Positions 12,201 to 24,107 of a DNA stretch of 64,000 nucleotides are shown here, one piece after another; the first letter of the stretch is position 1, and each line of letters begins with the position of its first letter. A program made the position numbers and the translations under genes. This DNA is from Erodium maritimum (Eukaryota > Streptophyta > Magnoliopsida > Geraniales > Geraniaceae). The notes beneath the pieces are model-generated. The model made no database searches, had not been told where the DNA came from, and was given only the letters and a program-made list of their open reading frames with translations. The stretch covers positions 35,579,932 to 35,643,931 of the forward strand of contig OY997596.1 of assembly GCA_963921825.1 (NCBI GenBank). Direction: 5' to 3'.

Positions 12201-12202
12201 GC

Positions 12203-13434
12203 AAGGGCATAATTGTAATAGCATGGTGCCATGTGGACAAGTGTCCATTTTTTTCTTAACCAATTCACTAATTTAATATTTCCCGATTCGTTTGAACTCC
12301 GATTAGCTTCAAACTTGCGCCAATATTTTTCTTTTTCCAAGGGCTTTAAATCAAGATCAGTCATGAATATATTTTGAAGCACGAAAATAAAAAGTTATAT
12401 TGGGGTGATAAAACCAATGTTGAGTGTTGATAAATGTTCACTAATAAAAATTTTATATCGGGGTATCAAACTAGTGCTAAATAGTGTTTAGTGTTGATAA
12501 AACTAGTTCTTAGTGTTCATAAAAAACGCGTGATGATGTGATAAAAATCATGTTCGATTTTGGAAAATGAGGTGATAAAACCAGTGTATAGTGTTGATAA
12601 ACCCAGTGTATAATGTTGATAAAAATTACCCAGACTTAACTTTTTTTTTAAATCAGCCACGAAATAAGGGTGAGAACCTAGAGTTTAGTATTAATAAAAA
12701 AAAACATGTGATGGGATGATAAAAACACATGTAATTTAATGATAAACATAATGTTTAGTGTTGATAAAACTAGTGCTTAGTGTTCATAAAAAAACATGTG
12801 ATGATGTGATAAAAATCATGTTCGATTTTGGAAAATGATGTGATAAAACTAGTGTTCAGTGTTGATAAACTCAGTGTATAGCGTTGATAAACCCAGTGTA
12901 TAGTGTTGATAAAAATTACCCAGACTTAACTTTTTTTTAAAATCAGCCCCGAAACAAGGGTGATAACCTAGAGTTTACTGTTGATAAAAAAACATGTGAT
13001 GAGATGATAAAAACTCATGTAATTTAATGATAAACATAGTGTTTAGTGTTGATAAAACTAGTGCTTAGTGTTCATTAAAAAACATGTGATGATGTGATAA
13101 AAATCATGTTCGATTTTGGAAAATGAGGTGATAAAACTAGTATTCAGTGTTGATAAACTCAGTGTATAGTGTTGATAAACCCAGTGTATAGTGTTGATAA
13201 ACTCAGTGTATAGTGTTGATAAAAATTACCCAGACTTAACTTTTTTTTTAAAATCAGCCCCGAAATAATTTTTTTCTCGTGCTTCAAAATATATTCATGA
13301 CTGATCTTGATAGAAAGCCCTTGAAAAAATAAAAATATTGGCGCAAGTTTGAATCCAATCGGATTTCAAACGAAGCGGGAAAAATTAAATTTGTGAATTG
13401 GTAAAAAAAATATGATAGTTTTACCAAAAAGCCC
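12203..13434. mobile_element. Fold-back element with internal tandem arrays
   Basis: Two inverted arms of about 140 bp lie at roughly 12252-12391 and 13268-13407. They share CAAACTTGCGCCAATATTTT and TATATTTTGAAGCACGA in opposite orientation. The outer limits are approximate (about 12203 and 13434), and no convincing target-site duplication was seen. The arms enclose an 880-bp tandem-repeat block. Long arms plus internal tandem repeats suggest a fold-back or Mutator-like non-autonomous element. Confidence 0.7.
12392..13266. repeat. Higher-order tandem repeat, about 290-310 bp x 3
   Basis: The marker CAGACTTAAC recurs at 12631, 12921 and 13231, giving periods of 290 and 310 bp. Each large unit is itself made of 20-24-bp subunits of the type CAGTGTATAGTGTTGATAAAC, with variable numbers of subunits per copy. 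No coding frame runs through the array. Confidence 0.85.
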
Positions 13435-13686
13435 CTACAACTTATTAAAAAATGCTATTTTTTTTTTCAGTCAACAACTCAATTGCATCTCATCCATCCA
13501 TTCTTAAATTGGATGGCTTGGATTGGTTCACACGGTTTTTACGTTAAGAGGTGATTTCTATTTGATTTTTCCTCTAAAACACATTAAATAGAATAAAAAT
13601 ATGCTTGAGGTAGTTATTTTCAAAACTACGAAAAAAATGTGTAAAACAATGATCGTGGATACTAAGTATCGAGAGAGTCTAATAAA

Positions 13687-14012
13687 GGGGAAACCATGAG
13701 TCCTAACCCCCCTTGAGGTTTGTTTTTGCGATCGTAACTGGGCTTGACATTTCCTTGCACTTCTCAACTACGCTTGACCTTTTTTTGCGAAAACTAACAA
13801 TTTTCGTCTATTTTAACGGATTCCGTTAGGTTTTTGACACATGTTGGTCACGTGCACAATAACATTTTTTTAACGGAATAGTCAAAATAGACGAAAAATA
13901 TTAGTTTGCGCAAAAAATGGAAAGGTCACAGTTGGGAAGTGCAAGGAAAGGTCAAGCACAGTTAGGATCGCCAAAACAAACCTCAAAGGGGGTTAGGACC
14001 CATGGTTACCCC
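13687..14012. mobile_element. MULE-like MITE, 326 bp, perfect 9-bp TSD
   Basis: Terminal inverted repeats: left GGGGAAACCATGAGTCCTAA, right (complement) GGGGTAACCATGGGTCCTAA. The TSD TCTAATAAA is identical at 13678-13686 and 14013-14021. The whole element folds into a near-complete hairpin around an ACGTGC centre. Its termini resemble those of the element at 17039-17528, so the two belong to one family. Confidence 0.88.
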
Positions 14013-14223
14013 TCTAATAAACACAATATGTTAGAAGATGATATGTGAAATTGCGGCAGATCACATGCATATTGAGGCCTCTTACTCATGATCATCCATT
14101 TGAGTAAAAAAAGGTGAACCCCTTTTGAGCCTTACTGAATTGAGAAATTTTAGGGGTAAAACCAAGCATAACTCATCTCTATCATATGTTCTCATAAACG
14201 TATTAGGAAGAGTCCATCTTATG

Positions 14224-16743
14224 GATATGTGACTCGAATTATTTGTTGTTAGGGCATAATTTTTCTTTCAACTAGCTACAGTACAACCTCAAGAACTTGA
14301 AGAACACCATCAATCTTCATAGCTCGATCTCATGTCCTCCGATGCAGTGTTCATGATGGACTCTCAATGAGTCATCGAACCATCGAGGGTTAGTACGCAT
14401 TTCAGGAGCCAATCAACCTTCAAGGTCACTTGCAGCCATGTCTTCGAAGAAGTTTCTCTGAAGTTGGGCAAGAAGCTCAAGATTTGCAGTTCCTTTGAGT
14501 TTTCTCTGTTTAAGCCTGAGTGTTTCTGGTCCCTTTGTCATTCATGGAGCTAGCAACCACCCACTTGGACAATATGGTCTCAGCTAAGTCCCTCACTTTG
14601 AAGAAAGTTTTTAAGAAGAAGGGTAGAAGAAGTAGACAACCCTTTTCTTCCTCGTCTTACCGGACTCAAGAATATTCTCCGGCAGGTCGAACCAAACTAA
14701 TCGACGGGAAAAAGATGTTTTATGACAAGTATTTTCACCCCGTCATCTCTGATCCAGACTCTACTCCCACCTTTCAAGTATCCAGAAGCAATAGACATGC
14801 AGGGCCTTCAAGAAGACATGCTCTACAAAGAACAAACATGGCCTCATTTGTTCAACAAGACTCTTCTTCTCTGGGAGACAGGTACATTGCTAAAAAGAAG
14901 TCAAAAGCATAGTGGTTTCCCCTCAGATCAACCAAAAGAGTCAGTTTTGAAGACAAGCTAAAATCCATAATCATCCCTCCCAAAGGACAGACTGAGGAAG
15001 AGTCCTCCTCCATGGGTTATCCCCCTCCAGGGCTTGAATCCTTCAAGCCAGCTCTGTTAGAAGAGAGAAGCAAGAAAAGAAAGTGCATACATGCTCTTGC
15101 TAGCCCTTGGGTAGCCTTTATCTATAATCTCCCTCATTTTGCATCAAATAAGTGGCTATTTGAGGTGTTCTCAAGCACCAGAGGCTTGGTTAAAGCAATT
15201 GTGGATCCTAAACAAAATCGAGCAGGAAAATGGTTTGGTTTCTGCCACTTCTCAGATCTTCAGGGCCTTCAGCAAGCTATCTCCTTATTCAATGGAGCTG
15301 TCTTTTCCTCTCATAAGTTGTTTGTTACTAAGGTTTGGAACAAGGAAGACAAATCTAAGGGCCCTGGTTTCGAAGCATCTAGTTCTGAACCACTTCTTCA
15401 AGGCTCTTTGGTGCATGCTCTTGACAATCAACTAAGCAATTCATACTTGGCTGTAACTCATAGTATTTACAATGATGATACAATTTTGTTTGAGATCACC
15501 AATGAAGGTGTTTTTGAAGTTCAGATCAAATCTCTTGGAAATAGAGTTGTATTAGTACATTGCCCTGGTCCTCTTTTTGATGCTGAGCTGCTAAAGGATG
15601 AAGGAGGATGGATAAATTAATGGTTAACCATTCTCCCAGGAAAGGCTCAACTCTGTAGAAAAAGTGGCTCATTCATATGGATTGTCATCCATGGCATTCC
15701 TTATCATGGTTGGAGTCTTGAGACAATGGAAACTTGTGTTCGAAATTTTGGTTCCTTGGTTTATACTCACCCAAGAGCTTGCTCTGGTGTTCATATGGAT
15801 GTTTCTCATGTTCTGATTCATACATCTAAACTCTCAGCCATCTCAAAGGAATTTCAGATTATGGTTGGTAATACTCCCTTTGACATTTGGGTTCACTCTA
15901 TTGATTTTGCTGTTATCCCAGTTATTACTGGAAGAGAGCCTATCTCTTCCTCCTGTACGCAAAGCACTAGCAATTCAGAGTATTTGGCCTGCACAAACAA
16001 AGACTCTAAGGTCTCTTCTTCCATTTTAGGCACTAATTGCTTAAAGTCAGATAAAGTCTCTCCTTTAAAATACTCATTGACTCCTTTATTTAATGAGAGG
16101 GACAAAGATTTCCTTTCCCTGGTCCACTCCTCTCATTCTATGGAAAATTTAGTGGTAAGAGACACTTATTCCTCAAATGCTTCTGGATTGAAGACAACAT
16201 TAATGGAGTTGCATGGAGAAGATGGTTTGGTAAATTCAGTTGCCCCTACAGCTGAGGTTGTGGGAATGGAAAGGAATGTCGATCTGTTAATTCCTTCTGC
16301 TCCATCATTAGTGCAGACCATGGTCCTGGATTTGGACACTCCTTTGGGAGTCCTTTGGGAGGGGATTTGTTTGTCGATACTGTGTGCCCCCTCAAGCAAA
16401 AGACTCAACACCTCTACGTCTTCAGCTGCTTTTTGGTTCAGCCTTTATTCATTTTAGGGAGGATCTTAAGCAAGCTGCAGTTGCCACTCTCAATCAAAAA
16501 CAACATCTCAACCTCTCTATCAACTGTATCTATATTAGAACCTCCTCAAATCAATCAAGTTGCTCGGTCAATCGCAACACCCTTTAAATTCTTTGATCTT
16601 TGGTTATTTTGGTCTGTCTTTAGTTGTATATATTCTTGTTTGTTGTAATCTGGTTCATCCTCTTTAGTTGGGTGGATGATACTTCCCTCCTATATTCATC
16701 CTTTGAATTGGAGGTTTTATAAAATTTATTGGCCTATATAAAA
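14224..16743 (+). mobile_element. LINE with ORF1 only, perfect 16-bp TSD
   Basis: The insertion is bounded by the 16-bp direct repeat AAGAGTCCATCTTATG at 14208-14223 and 16744-16759, and ends in an A-rich tail (TATATAAAAA). It holds a 5' leader, an ORF1-type frame with an RRM-like domain, and about 280 bp of 3' untranslated sequence. The endonuclease, reverse transcriptase and zf-RVT regions of ORF2 are absent. The intact duplication shows the copy landed in this form by target-primed reverse transcription, rather than losing ORF2 together with a flank. Confidence 0.82.
14520..16457 (+). pseudogene. LINE ORF1 with RRM-like domain
   Basis: A basic N-terminal part (14520-14912) is followed after a frame change by 15012-15620. 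That segment contains an RRM-like block: WVAFIYNLPHF (RNP2-like) and KWFGFCHF (RNP1-like), about residues 35-105 of the segment. A TAA at 15618 interrupts the frame, which then continues (DUF4283-like IHGIPYHGW...) into 15726-16457. Plant L1 ORF1 proteins bind element RNA as chaperones. The missing zinc knuckle and the stops make a functional protein unlikely. Confidence 0.65.
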
Positions 16744-16759
16744 AAGAGTCCATCTTATG

Positions 16760-17029
16760 CGTAAGCCTAGAAAAATTTAAATGCACACTTCTCTAACTAT
16801 CCTAGGAAGAATGCGGTCAAATTACATGTTCTTTCTTGTACGCTTGGTATATACATATCACATTAACGAGATTATATTATGACGTTGTGATCTAACTTCT
16901 TTCTAGCAGTCTATATCATCCATTTAACCAATTCATGTGAATAAAACTAAAGATATGCATAAGGAAAATTATATATGCTCTTCAGTATATTAATATATGA
17001 TTTGTGGATAAGAAGAAAAGAAGTATTCA
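16760..17029. other. Spacer between LINE and MITE
   Basis: AT-rich, short frames only; nothing recognised. Confidence 0.35.
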
Positions 17030-17038
17030 AACTATCAA

Positions 17039-17528
17039 GGGGTTACTCCATGTCCTAACGCCCAACTTTCAGAAATTGTTAAATCCTAACCCTATAAAAC
17101 TGACATTGCCATGTAGTAACGGTCAATTAACTGAAATTGCAAACTGTTTCTAATTTTAAACGGATGTTAACTTGGCCAAGTGAAAAGTCAAATTTTCCCT
17201 CAAATATGTTCTTCCTTCGGACGTTAACTTGGTCGAACTTCATCTCTTTGTGACCTCATCTCTTCATCTCAGCTCTTCGAACTTCATCTCTTTGTGTCCG
17301 AGCTTCGAACTTCATCTCTTCGTGACCTCAGCTCGCCCAAGCTCCATTATAAAATGAGTCATGTGAGACGCACGTGAGTCACTATTCATGGAAACAGTCA
17401 ATTTAAACGATACTTTTTGGTTTTTAATAATTCAGTTTTGAAATTTGTTACTATTTGACAGATTTCCAAAGTTTGGGTGCGGATTTGACAATTAAGTGTA
17501 GTGCGGCGTTTAGACATGGAGTAACCTC
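17039..17528. mobile_element. MULE-like MITE, 490 bp, perfect 9-bp TSD
   Basis: Terminal inverted repeats GGGGTTACTCCATGTC (left) and GAGGTTACTCCATGTC (right, complement) are flanked by AACTATCAA at 17030-17038 and 17529-17537. The interior at about 17220-17345 contains a CTTCGAACTTCATCTCTT-type tandem repeat. The termini resemble the 13687-14012 element. Confidence 0.87.
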
Positions 17529-17739
17529 AACTATCAAATAGTATATTAGCATCTTAGTCATATAATAGACATGTACTTTAAAAAAATTGATTTCATCCTG
17601 TTGTGCTTCTCTTCACAATCATAATTTATTTGTCTTGGGTATTTTCAAAAAAAAAATTGATAAGCTCGATATTATATTAAGAAGACATATTCCAAACGAG
17701 GAACGAGGTCCGAAGTGAAAAGGTCTGAGAAAGACCAAG

Positions 17740-18900
17740 ACGAAGATAGCTAATGATTACAAAGGAACTCTCTAAAGAGCTAAAGGGTCAAACCCCGATT
17801 TTTTTTTACAAAACATCAACCCTTGTCAGTGACCCATTCTTCACCTTCCGAAGTCAAAGTCGGGTCGTCGAAAAGTTTCTCTTGAGCAGGCTGAGAATAT
17901 TGAGCTTTTCGAGCTTGTTCAACTTGCTTCCAAATGTCGACAAGATTAGAGACTCTTTCACGACTCTAAGATTGCGCTCTTGACCTAGTGTTATAATAAA
18001 GGGAACTCGACAAAAGAGGTGTCGATAAAATCTTAAGGGGAGACCCTTACTTTTCGGGGGTTTGAGAAGGGCGTCCTTCCAAGGACTACCCTTGTGTCTT
18101 TCTGCACCCGATGATTGACACGGCTCAACCGCACTCGGGCCTCGACCGTACCTGCAACGACCTTAGAATTGTCCATAATCGAACCATCTAACAACCTAAC
18201 AGATTGGGCCTCATCTTGGGGCTAAAGGTTTTGCTTGCTCACACACCTGTAACTGGCCCAACAACACACCATCCTCAATAGACAAGTTCCCCAAAACCGA
18301 AACATCTGCCACAACAAACTCACCCGAAGCCGTTGAATCACTACATAGTACATCCGTTATACTCTGTTCATGAACAACATCAGTAACTTTGGCCACTAGC
18401 TCTTCCACAGAATGGGCTAAGGATTTGGGCTGGACTTCTGCTAAAACCTGCTACACCCGACATCGTCTCTACCAAATTCTGCTCCTCCGAACCAGACGCA
18501 GCAAAGGAAGCGGGCGCCACAAATACATTAATAGGTGGAACAACCTCGGGAGGAATAAAATTTGAAATCAAATCTGATTGTGTAATCGATAATCTTACCG
18601 AGGATCTCTCAACTATACCCAAATAGAAACGGAAACATCGTTGGCCGTCGGTGACACATCCATCATGAACTCACATGCCTGATCACACTAGACTCGCAAC
18701 ACAGGATTCAGAACCGCCCGATCCTCAACAACCTGGACATATGCCTCTGTTTTGACAAGAGCCTGAGTTGTTGTGACCTTACCAAGCTTTGGCTTCTCCG
18801 ACCGATCTAGAGCAACCAGAAGAGCATGTCCATTCACCTTAAAACCGTGGAGGCTATAGACAGCTTGACTAACTGCAGCCGAAGAAGGATAAATTTTGAT
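17740..18900 (-). pseudogene. Degenerate LINE ORF1-like coding remnant
   Basis: Read on the minus strand from 18900, the sequence opens with an RRM-type end (SQAVYSLHGFKVNGHALLVAL, partial). It then gives a long, hydrophilic, stop-interrupted linker through the frames at 18622-18380 and 18408-18211, to about 17740. The RRM end plus variable linker fits a plant LINE ORF1; a decayed RNA-binding protein gene is the alternative. At least five stops or frameshifts are visible. Confidence 0.45.
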
Positions 18901-19155
18901 TTATAATTCTTATAATTTGTTTGGATGTCCATTAAATTTTAAACTAATACAAGTTTATGAGTATTATGGAGTCGAAGGTCATCTAGAGTTTTAGCCTTGA
19001 AGTGAAGGCTAATTGTCAAACGTTGTTTATTTGATGTAAGAAAATATAAATTTAATCTAGTCTAGTTTTAACAGAATCTTCACCTAAATCTGCACTCGAA
19101 CGGATATACCCACTAGGGTTGAACCACTTAGCATCAAGCGAATCCAAACGGGCAA
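18901..19155. other. Spacer downstream of a minus-strand LINE end
   Basis: Sequence between the ORF1-like remnant and the poly-T (3' end) of the next minus-strand LINE. No feature recognised. Confidence 0.35.
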
Positions 19156-19390
19156 GCTTTTTTTTTAAACGTAGAAACTTGGATTTTTATTTCAATTGTC
19201 TCAAGATACAAAGCAATGCATCTGGAATCATAAGTCCATATTACGTTAGAACAGACATAGAACGGGTCTCTGGTGCTAGCTAGTGAGCAGCCTCGTTCGT
19301 AGCTTTAGGGATAAACTCGAGTTTGACATCCTCGAGCCAAGATAGTATGGACCGACACTCTTCAAGAATGCTGAAAGCCCAGATCGCATA
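19156..19390 (-). pseudogene. LINE RNase H C-terminus and 3' end
   Basis: On the complement this reads as the tail of a plant LINE RNase H (FIPKATNEAAH, then IPDALLCIL), followed by about 30 bp and an A9 tract (T-run near 19158-19167). It is the 3' end of the LINE whose 5' ORF2 half lies at 21281-24107. The zf-RVT region and most of the RNase H between the two halves are missing, replaced by copia sequence. Confidence 0.6.
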
Positions 19391-21280
19391 ACAAATCCAA
19401 ACATGTACTACGGCGTATCCATCTAATCAGAGAAATACTGAATTGAGGTGAAGTGAAGATAACCTATATTGCAACAGATGATAACATAGCCAACCCTTTG
19501 ACTAAGGCGGTGTCCCTGCCTGAACATGTTAGACATGTAAAGTCGATGGGGACATATTGGAGTTTAGATTGGAACTAGGGCAAGTGGGAGATTGTTAGTC
19601 TTAGTGCCCATAGTTCAATCCTAAATGTCGAAATGTATATATCATCGTTAGCAATAAAATCAAAACGGCTTTATATTACTTATGTGTTGGAGTAATATAT
19701 CGATGTGTGCTCTGATCTATGCCCACCATGCGAATAGAACCATAGATTTAGATAGATCATACTCGATGGGTCCCTAGTCAACAAAGCTTCATTAGAAGCG
19801 ACTAGTATGAAAGATGGCTCTTTATGGCTTACGTTATGTTAGTCATTGGAATGAGATTCCGGAGTCTGATCATAGATATCATGTGGGACATGATATTGGA
19901 CGACCCGCCCTGAATATGTGCCATAGATTAAGTCATGAACATATTCAGTGTCGTAGCTTGTCATGTATCCTTAGACCAAGGAGTCTTTGTGATCGCTATG
20001 TAGTCAACAACTGAGTTTGACCTGAGCCTAACGTTGTCCGTAACAGGGCTTCCATAACGGCCAGGATTGGCTTGGGGACGGGCTACATGAGTGACACGAA
20101 AGACGGCTAAGGGATTTATCCCTCATACTGAGGTATGAGAAAGATATCGGTTCTCGGCCGCTTGATCGAGAGTGACTGAAAGAATAGCATGGCCATGCAC
20201 ATGATACTGGGTATCATATCTTTAGTCATCTCACATATCAAGGAACATTGCTTGAGAATAATAAGGATGACGGCTCTATGCCTTATCTCAATCAGGATAT
20301 CGGAGATAAAAGGATAATGACAGGGATGACGGAAAGGTTAGAATCGACAAGGTCGATTCGTTATGCAGTGTCAGGCAATACTAAAGTCTCGTTAGTTGCC
20401 ACTTAAATAGGATCAAGTAAAATGGGATTTTACGTTGATCTATTGACATGCATAAACCTAAGGGTCACACCGGAGGATGAAACTCATTGACACATTTATG
20501 GAGAATGGCCAAAAGGGAGTTGTCTCGGGACATGACCAAAACTGGGTTTTGGGTCATGTGCCCGTAAATGAATAGGACTTTACGGATCGAGACAAGGCTT
20601 GGAGTCTTGGGATTGATTGTGTTGGATAATATTGGACATTTCCGGTATGGAAGGCTTGGAGGCGATGAGCGAATCACGGGACCTCGTTGGAAATGGCCAC
20701 GGGCCATGTTCCAAGAGGCCCATGAAAGGCCCATGCAACCAAGGCCCATGGAACTAATTAATCAAGTCTTGATTAATTAGTACTAAGCAAACAAGACAAG
20801 GATTAAGGTGTTGGTGATTCACCACCTAACCCAATCTTGTCTTGCCATACTTTGTCCTATTTACACCTTACTTGACACCATACTTGTCCCATGCCTTTAG
20901 TTGGACAAGTATGGGTTTTGTTATGTTTAAGTCATCTTTTTTCAACATAACAAACACAAGACAAGAATAGGAAACACAACTTCTCTCTCCCTTCCCTTGC
21001 AATTTCGGGTTTGGCAAGCTCCCACCTCCATTTTTGTGTTCTTGAGTCCTCAAAGAGAAGAACTACGTGGCTTTGATTCCCATGTGGATACGTAGGCGTC
21101 TTGGAGACTCAAGCCAATCATTCGTTACCCGGTGTTCTTGTTTTGGTAAGAACTAGTGCTGAATTTTTCTCTTGTGAATCCATTCTTTGTTAGTTGTTTC
21201 ATGGTTTTAATCGTCTCTTGGTTTTCCTTGATTTTCCGCTGCGAGTTGGTTCATCTCCAACCCTACCTCGAGACCCAACA
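19391..21280 (+). mobile_element. Ty1/copia 3' part: RNase H tail, PPT and 1,688-bp LTR
   Basis: The fragment starts within the copia RNase H end. The diagnostic DDNIANPLTKA...LPEHVRHVKSMG is readable at about 19460-19550. The polypurine tract CAAGTGGGAGAT follows, then an LTR at 19593-21280 (TGTTAGTCTTAG...GAGACCCAACA). The 5' LTR, gag and most of pol are absent. The LTR is unusually long and is homologous throughout to the solo LTR at 56354-58040. Short frames in it (for example 19814-20014) are conserved in the other copy only because the LTR is. Confidence 0.88.
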
Positions 21281-24107
21281 GTACCCTCCACCCTCGTTGT
21301 CTTTCCATCCCCAATTGTGTTCAGAAGCCTTTCCTTCAGAAGGGCTTGAATAGCCCGGAGTCCAGACCATAGTTGGCTCGGATTGAGCCCAGACTTTACT
21401 GTGAGGAAATCCCTTGTTCTGAAATACCTGGCTCTAAAACCCCTTGCCACCAGACTATTCAGATTCGATATAAAGTTTCATCCCATCTTTTCCATCAATG
21501 CAATGTTCAAGTTGTACATATCTTTGCATCCCATTCCTCCCACCTCTTTCGGACGACGGAGTTTTGCCTAGTCCTTCCATATAATAGGTTTACCTGCTCG
21601 TGGAGTGTCATCCCACCAATACCTTTCCAAGGCCAGATGAATCTTGGCCACATACGAGCGCGAAAGTAACAAAACACTCATAGCGCAGATAGGCATGGAC
21701 TACAGGACTAACTTGATCATAACTTCCTTCCCTCTTGTTTGAATCAACTAACCATCCCAAGCTTCTATCTTGGTCAAAATACGGTCATACACAAACCAGA
21801 GACTTTGTCCTCTTCTATGACCAAGCATATTCGGGACACCTAGATAGTTGGATGCCCGTGATATTTCTTGGATCCCCAAAGTGGTATAGTATATGAGTCG
21901 ATTAGTCGGGTAGTACTAGAACTGAAGAATATAGATGAGTTCTTCTTATTGATGACCTGGCCCGATAGATTCCCCTAAGTTTGGAGGATTCCCTATAAAT
22001 GCTCGGTCTCCTTTCTAGCTAGCCAACAGAAAATATACCAGTCATTAGAAGAAAAAAAGATGTGAGAAATGGCAGGCGCACCTCTAGCCATGAAGACCCC
22101 ATGTATGTTGCTCTCGTGTTCTGCTTGGGTCAGTAGACGAGAGAGTCCTTCCATGCAAGAAAGGAGATACGGTGATAACGGGTCCCTCTGATGTATTCCC
22201 CAACCCTCCGTGAAAGGCTTTGTCCTTCAACCCCCTAACTTGATTATTAATTGAATAGACTACATGCAAGCGTGCACCAGGGTCCTCTAGCGGGACCCAA
22301 AGCCGAAGGCTCCGATCATAGCTAATGTAAATGACCACTCGACCCGATCATATGCCTTTCTAATGTCCATCTTGAGATCCATGAAGCCATTCAGACCCTA
22401 GGTGCGACGTCGAAGAGAGAGAATGATCTCGTAAAGATAAACACATTCTCTTGTATGGCCCTGCCCGGCACGAAAGCACCCTGGTTGACTGAGCTAATGG
22501 GGTCAAGGAGGGGCTTCAATCTATTTGCAAGCACCCTGGATAGGACCCTGAAAATGACATTACACAGAGCTATGGGTCAGAGATCGACTATCCTCTTCGG
22601 GTTTTGGTTCTTCGGAATGAGAACCAACGTTGTGTGATTGATGTCTCGATCAATGGTGCACGTAGCCACTGCCTCCCAAACAAAAGCTATCACCTCCTTA
22701 TTGAGCATTGGCCAGTAGTGTTGGTAGAACATAGGGTTTAGGCCATCGGGCCTTGGAACTTTATTAGGCCCCATCTGGAAAACCGTTGTCCGAACCTCCT
22801 CATCCACTACCTCGGTGCCTAACTGTATATTCTGAACCATTGTAATCAATTGGGGGACGACAATGGGTATTTCACGCATCCATTTTGTACCTTCTGTGAA
22901 GATCTGCTCAAAATAATAGATCAGCATAGCCTGCATTCTTGTATCCCATGTCACTTCCGTACCCTCATCGGTCTCTAGGGTTCTAATATTGTTTCTCCTC
23001 TGTCTCTTAGTCGTCGTAGCCTGGAAGAACTTGGTATTTCTGTCTCCGTCTACTAATCAGTGTTGCTTGACTATTTGATTCCATAAACTTTCCTGTCTAG
23101 ATAGGGCATGCTCGTACTGTTTCTGGATGGCTAGTCTCAATCGAATACCCGGCCTATCTCGAAGATTGTTCAGTTCCATCGGAGTACGTTGGCATCTACG
23201 GATCGTGTTGATTGTCTACTTGTAGATTGTCTGCCCCCATATATCAATGAGCGACCAATCTCTAGTATATCGGTTTTTATATGATGACCCCTTAGTTGAG
23301 CCAATTCCTGCTGTATAAGCCTCCCACAATCCGACTCCTCAACCATTCATTCTCAAGCTGGAACAGCCTCTCCAACGGACCCCTCTTCTCTAAGTTAAAG
23401 TGGACACTATCGGCATATGATCAGATATAGTGTACCCAATATTACAGAGTCGTTCCTGAGGAAAACACTTTCAGAGAGATGGGGACATAAGTCCTTTATC
23501 TAATCTGACCTCCAAACGTGTTCTCGGGTCCTTTCCCTTCGTCCATGTAAACTGGTAGTCTTCCATAGACATGTTGCCGACCCCAATATCCATTAGAGCA
23601 TGACGGGAACTCTGTATAAGATGTACAGGATATGGCCAACCCCCTCGTTTCTCATCTGGATGGAGTATGTCGTTACAGTCCCCCATGAGAACCTAGTCCC
23701 TAGTACGAGCATCCTGTCCCAGTCTACGTTACAGCTCCCACGTACGGTTCCAGTGTTCTCGCATCGGTTCTCCATAAATCCTGTAAAACGAAACAAAGGC
23801 TCCCGACATAAAAAGACATGCACGTCAATGTGGGTCTATGTAGGGGTGATCACATCAACCGACAACGATCCTACCATAGAAGCACGACGCCCCCATTTCG
23901 CCCCTCGACCAATAATCTCATGCCCCCGTGAAACCCTAGATTACAATGCAATAATGCCAATCTAAATCGGGAATGTCGAGACTCCGAATGGTAGATCTCG
24001 ATCACATTTAACATATCAGACTTGATCCGATTAACAAGGTCTCGAAGTTGTTGGCGGTTCCGATTACCCCCTAGACCTTGATAGTTCCATGCTAATAACG
24101 TGGCCAT
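21281..24107 (-). pseudogene. LINE ORF2 5' half (endonuclease and reverse transcriptase), decayed
   Basis: Minus-strand ORF2 begins at 24107 with LLAWNYQGLGG, a typical L1 endonuclease start. It continues through MGDCNDILHPDEKRGG (about 23650) and RLDKGL. The reverse transcriptase shows PNKVPRPDGLNPMFYQ and LVLIPK (22577-22954), then NRLKPLLDPIS...QGAFVPGR near 22500. It ends near 21290 with LLNTIGDGKTTRVEG. Many stops and frameshifts are present. The sequence stops exactly at the LTR end of the copia fragment. Confidence 0.85.

Noticed and set aside
12119-12382. 87-codon minus-strand frame
   Set aside because: It runs through an inverted-repeat arm whose partner copy is not open; a chance frame.
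19814-20014. 66-codon frame conserved at 56575-56775
   Set aside because: Both lie at the same place in homologous copia LTRs. Conservation follows from the LTR, and there is no domain or start context.
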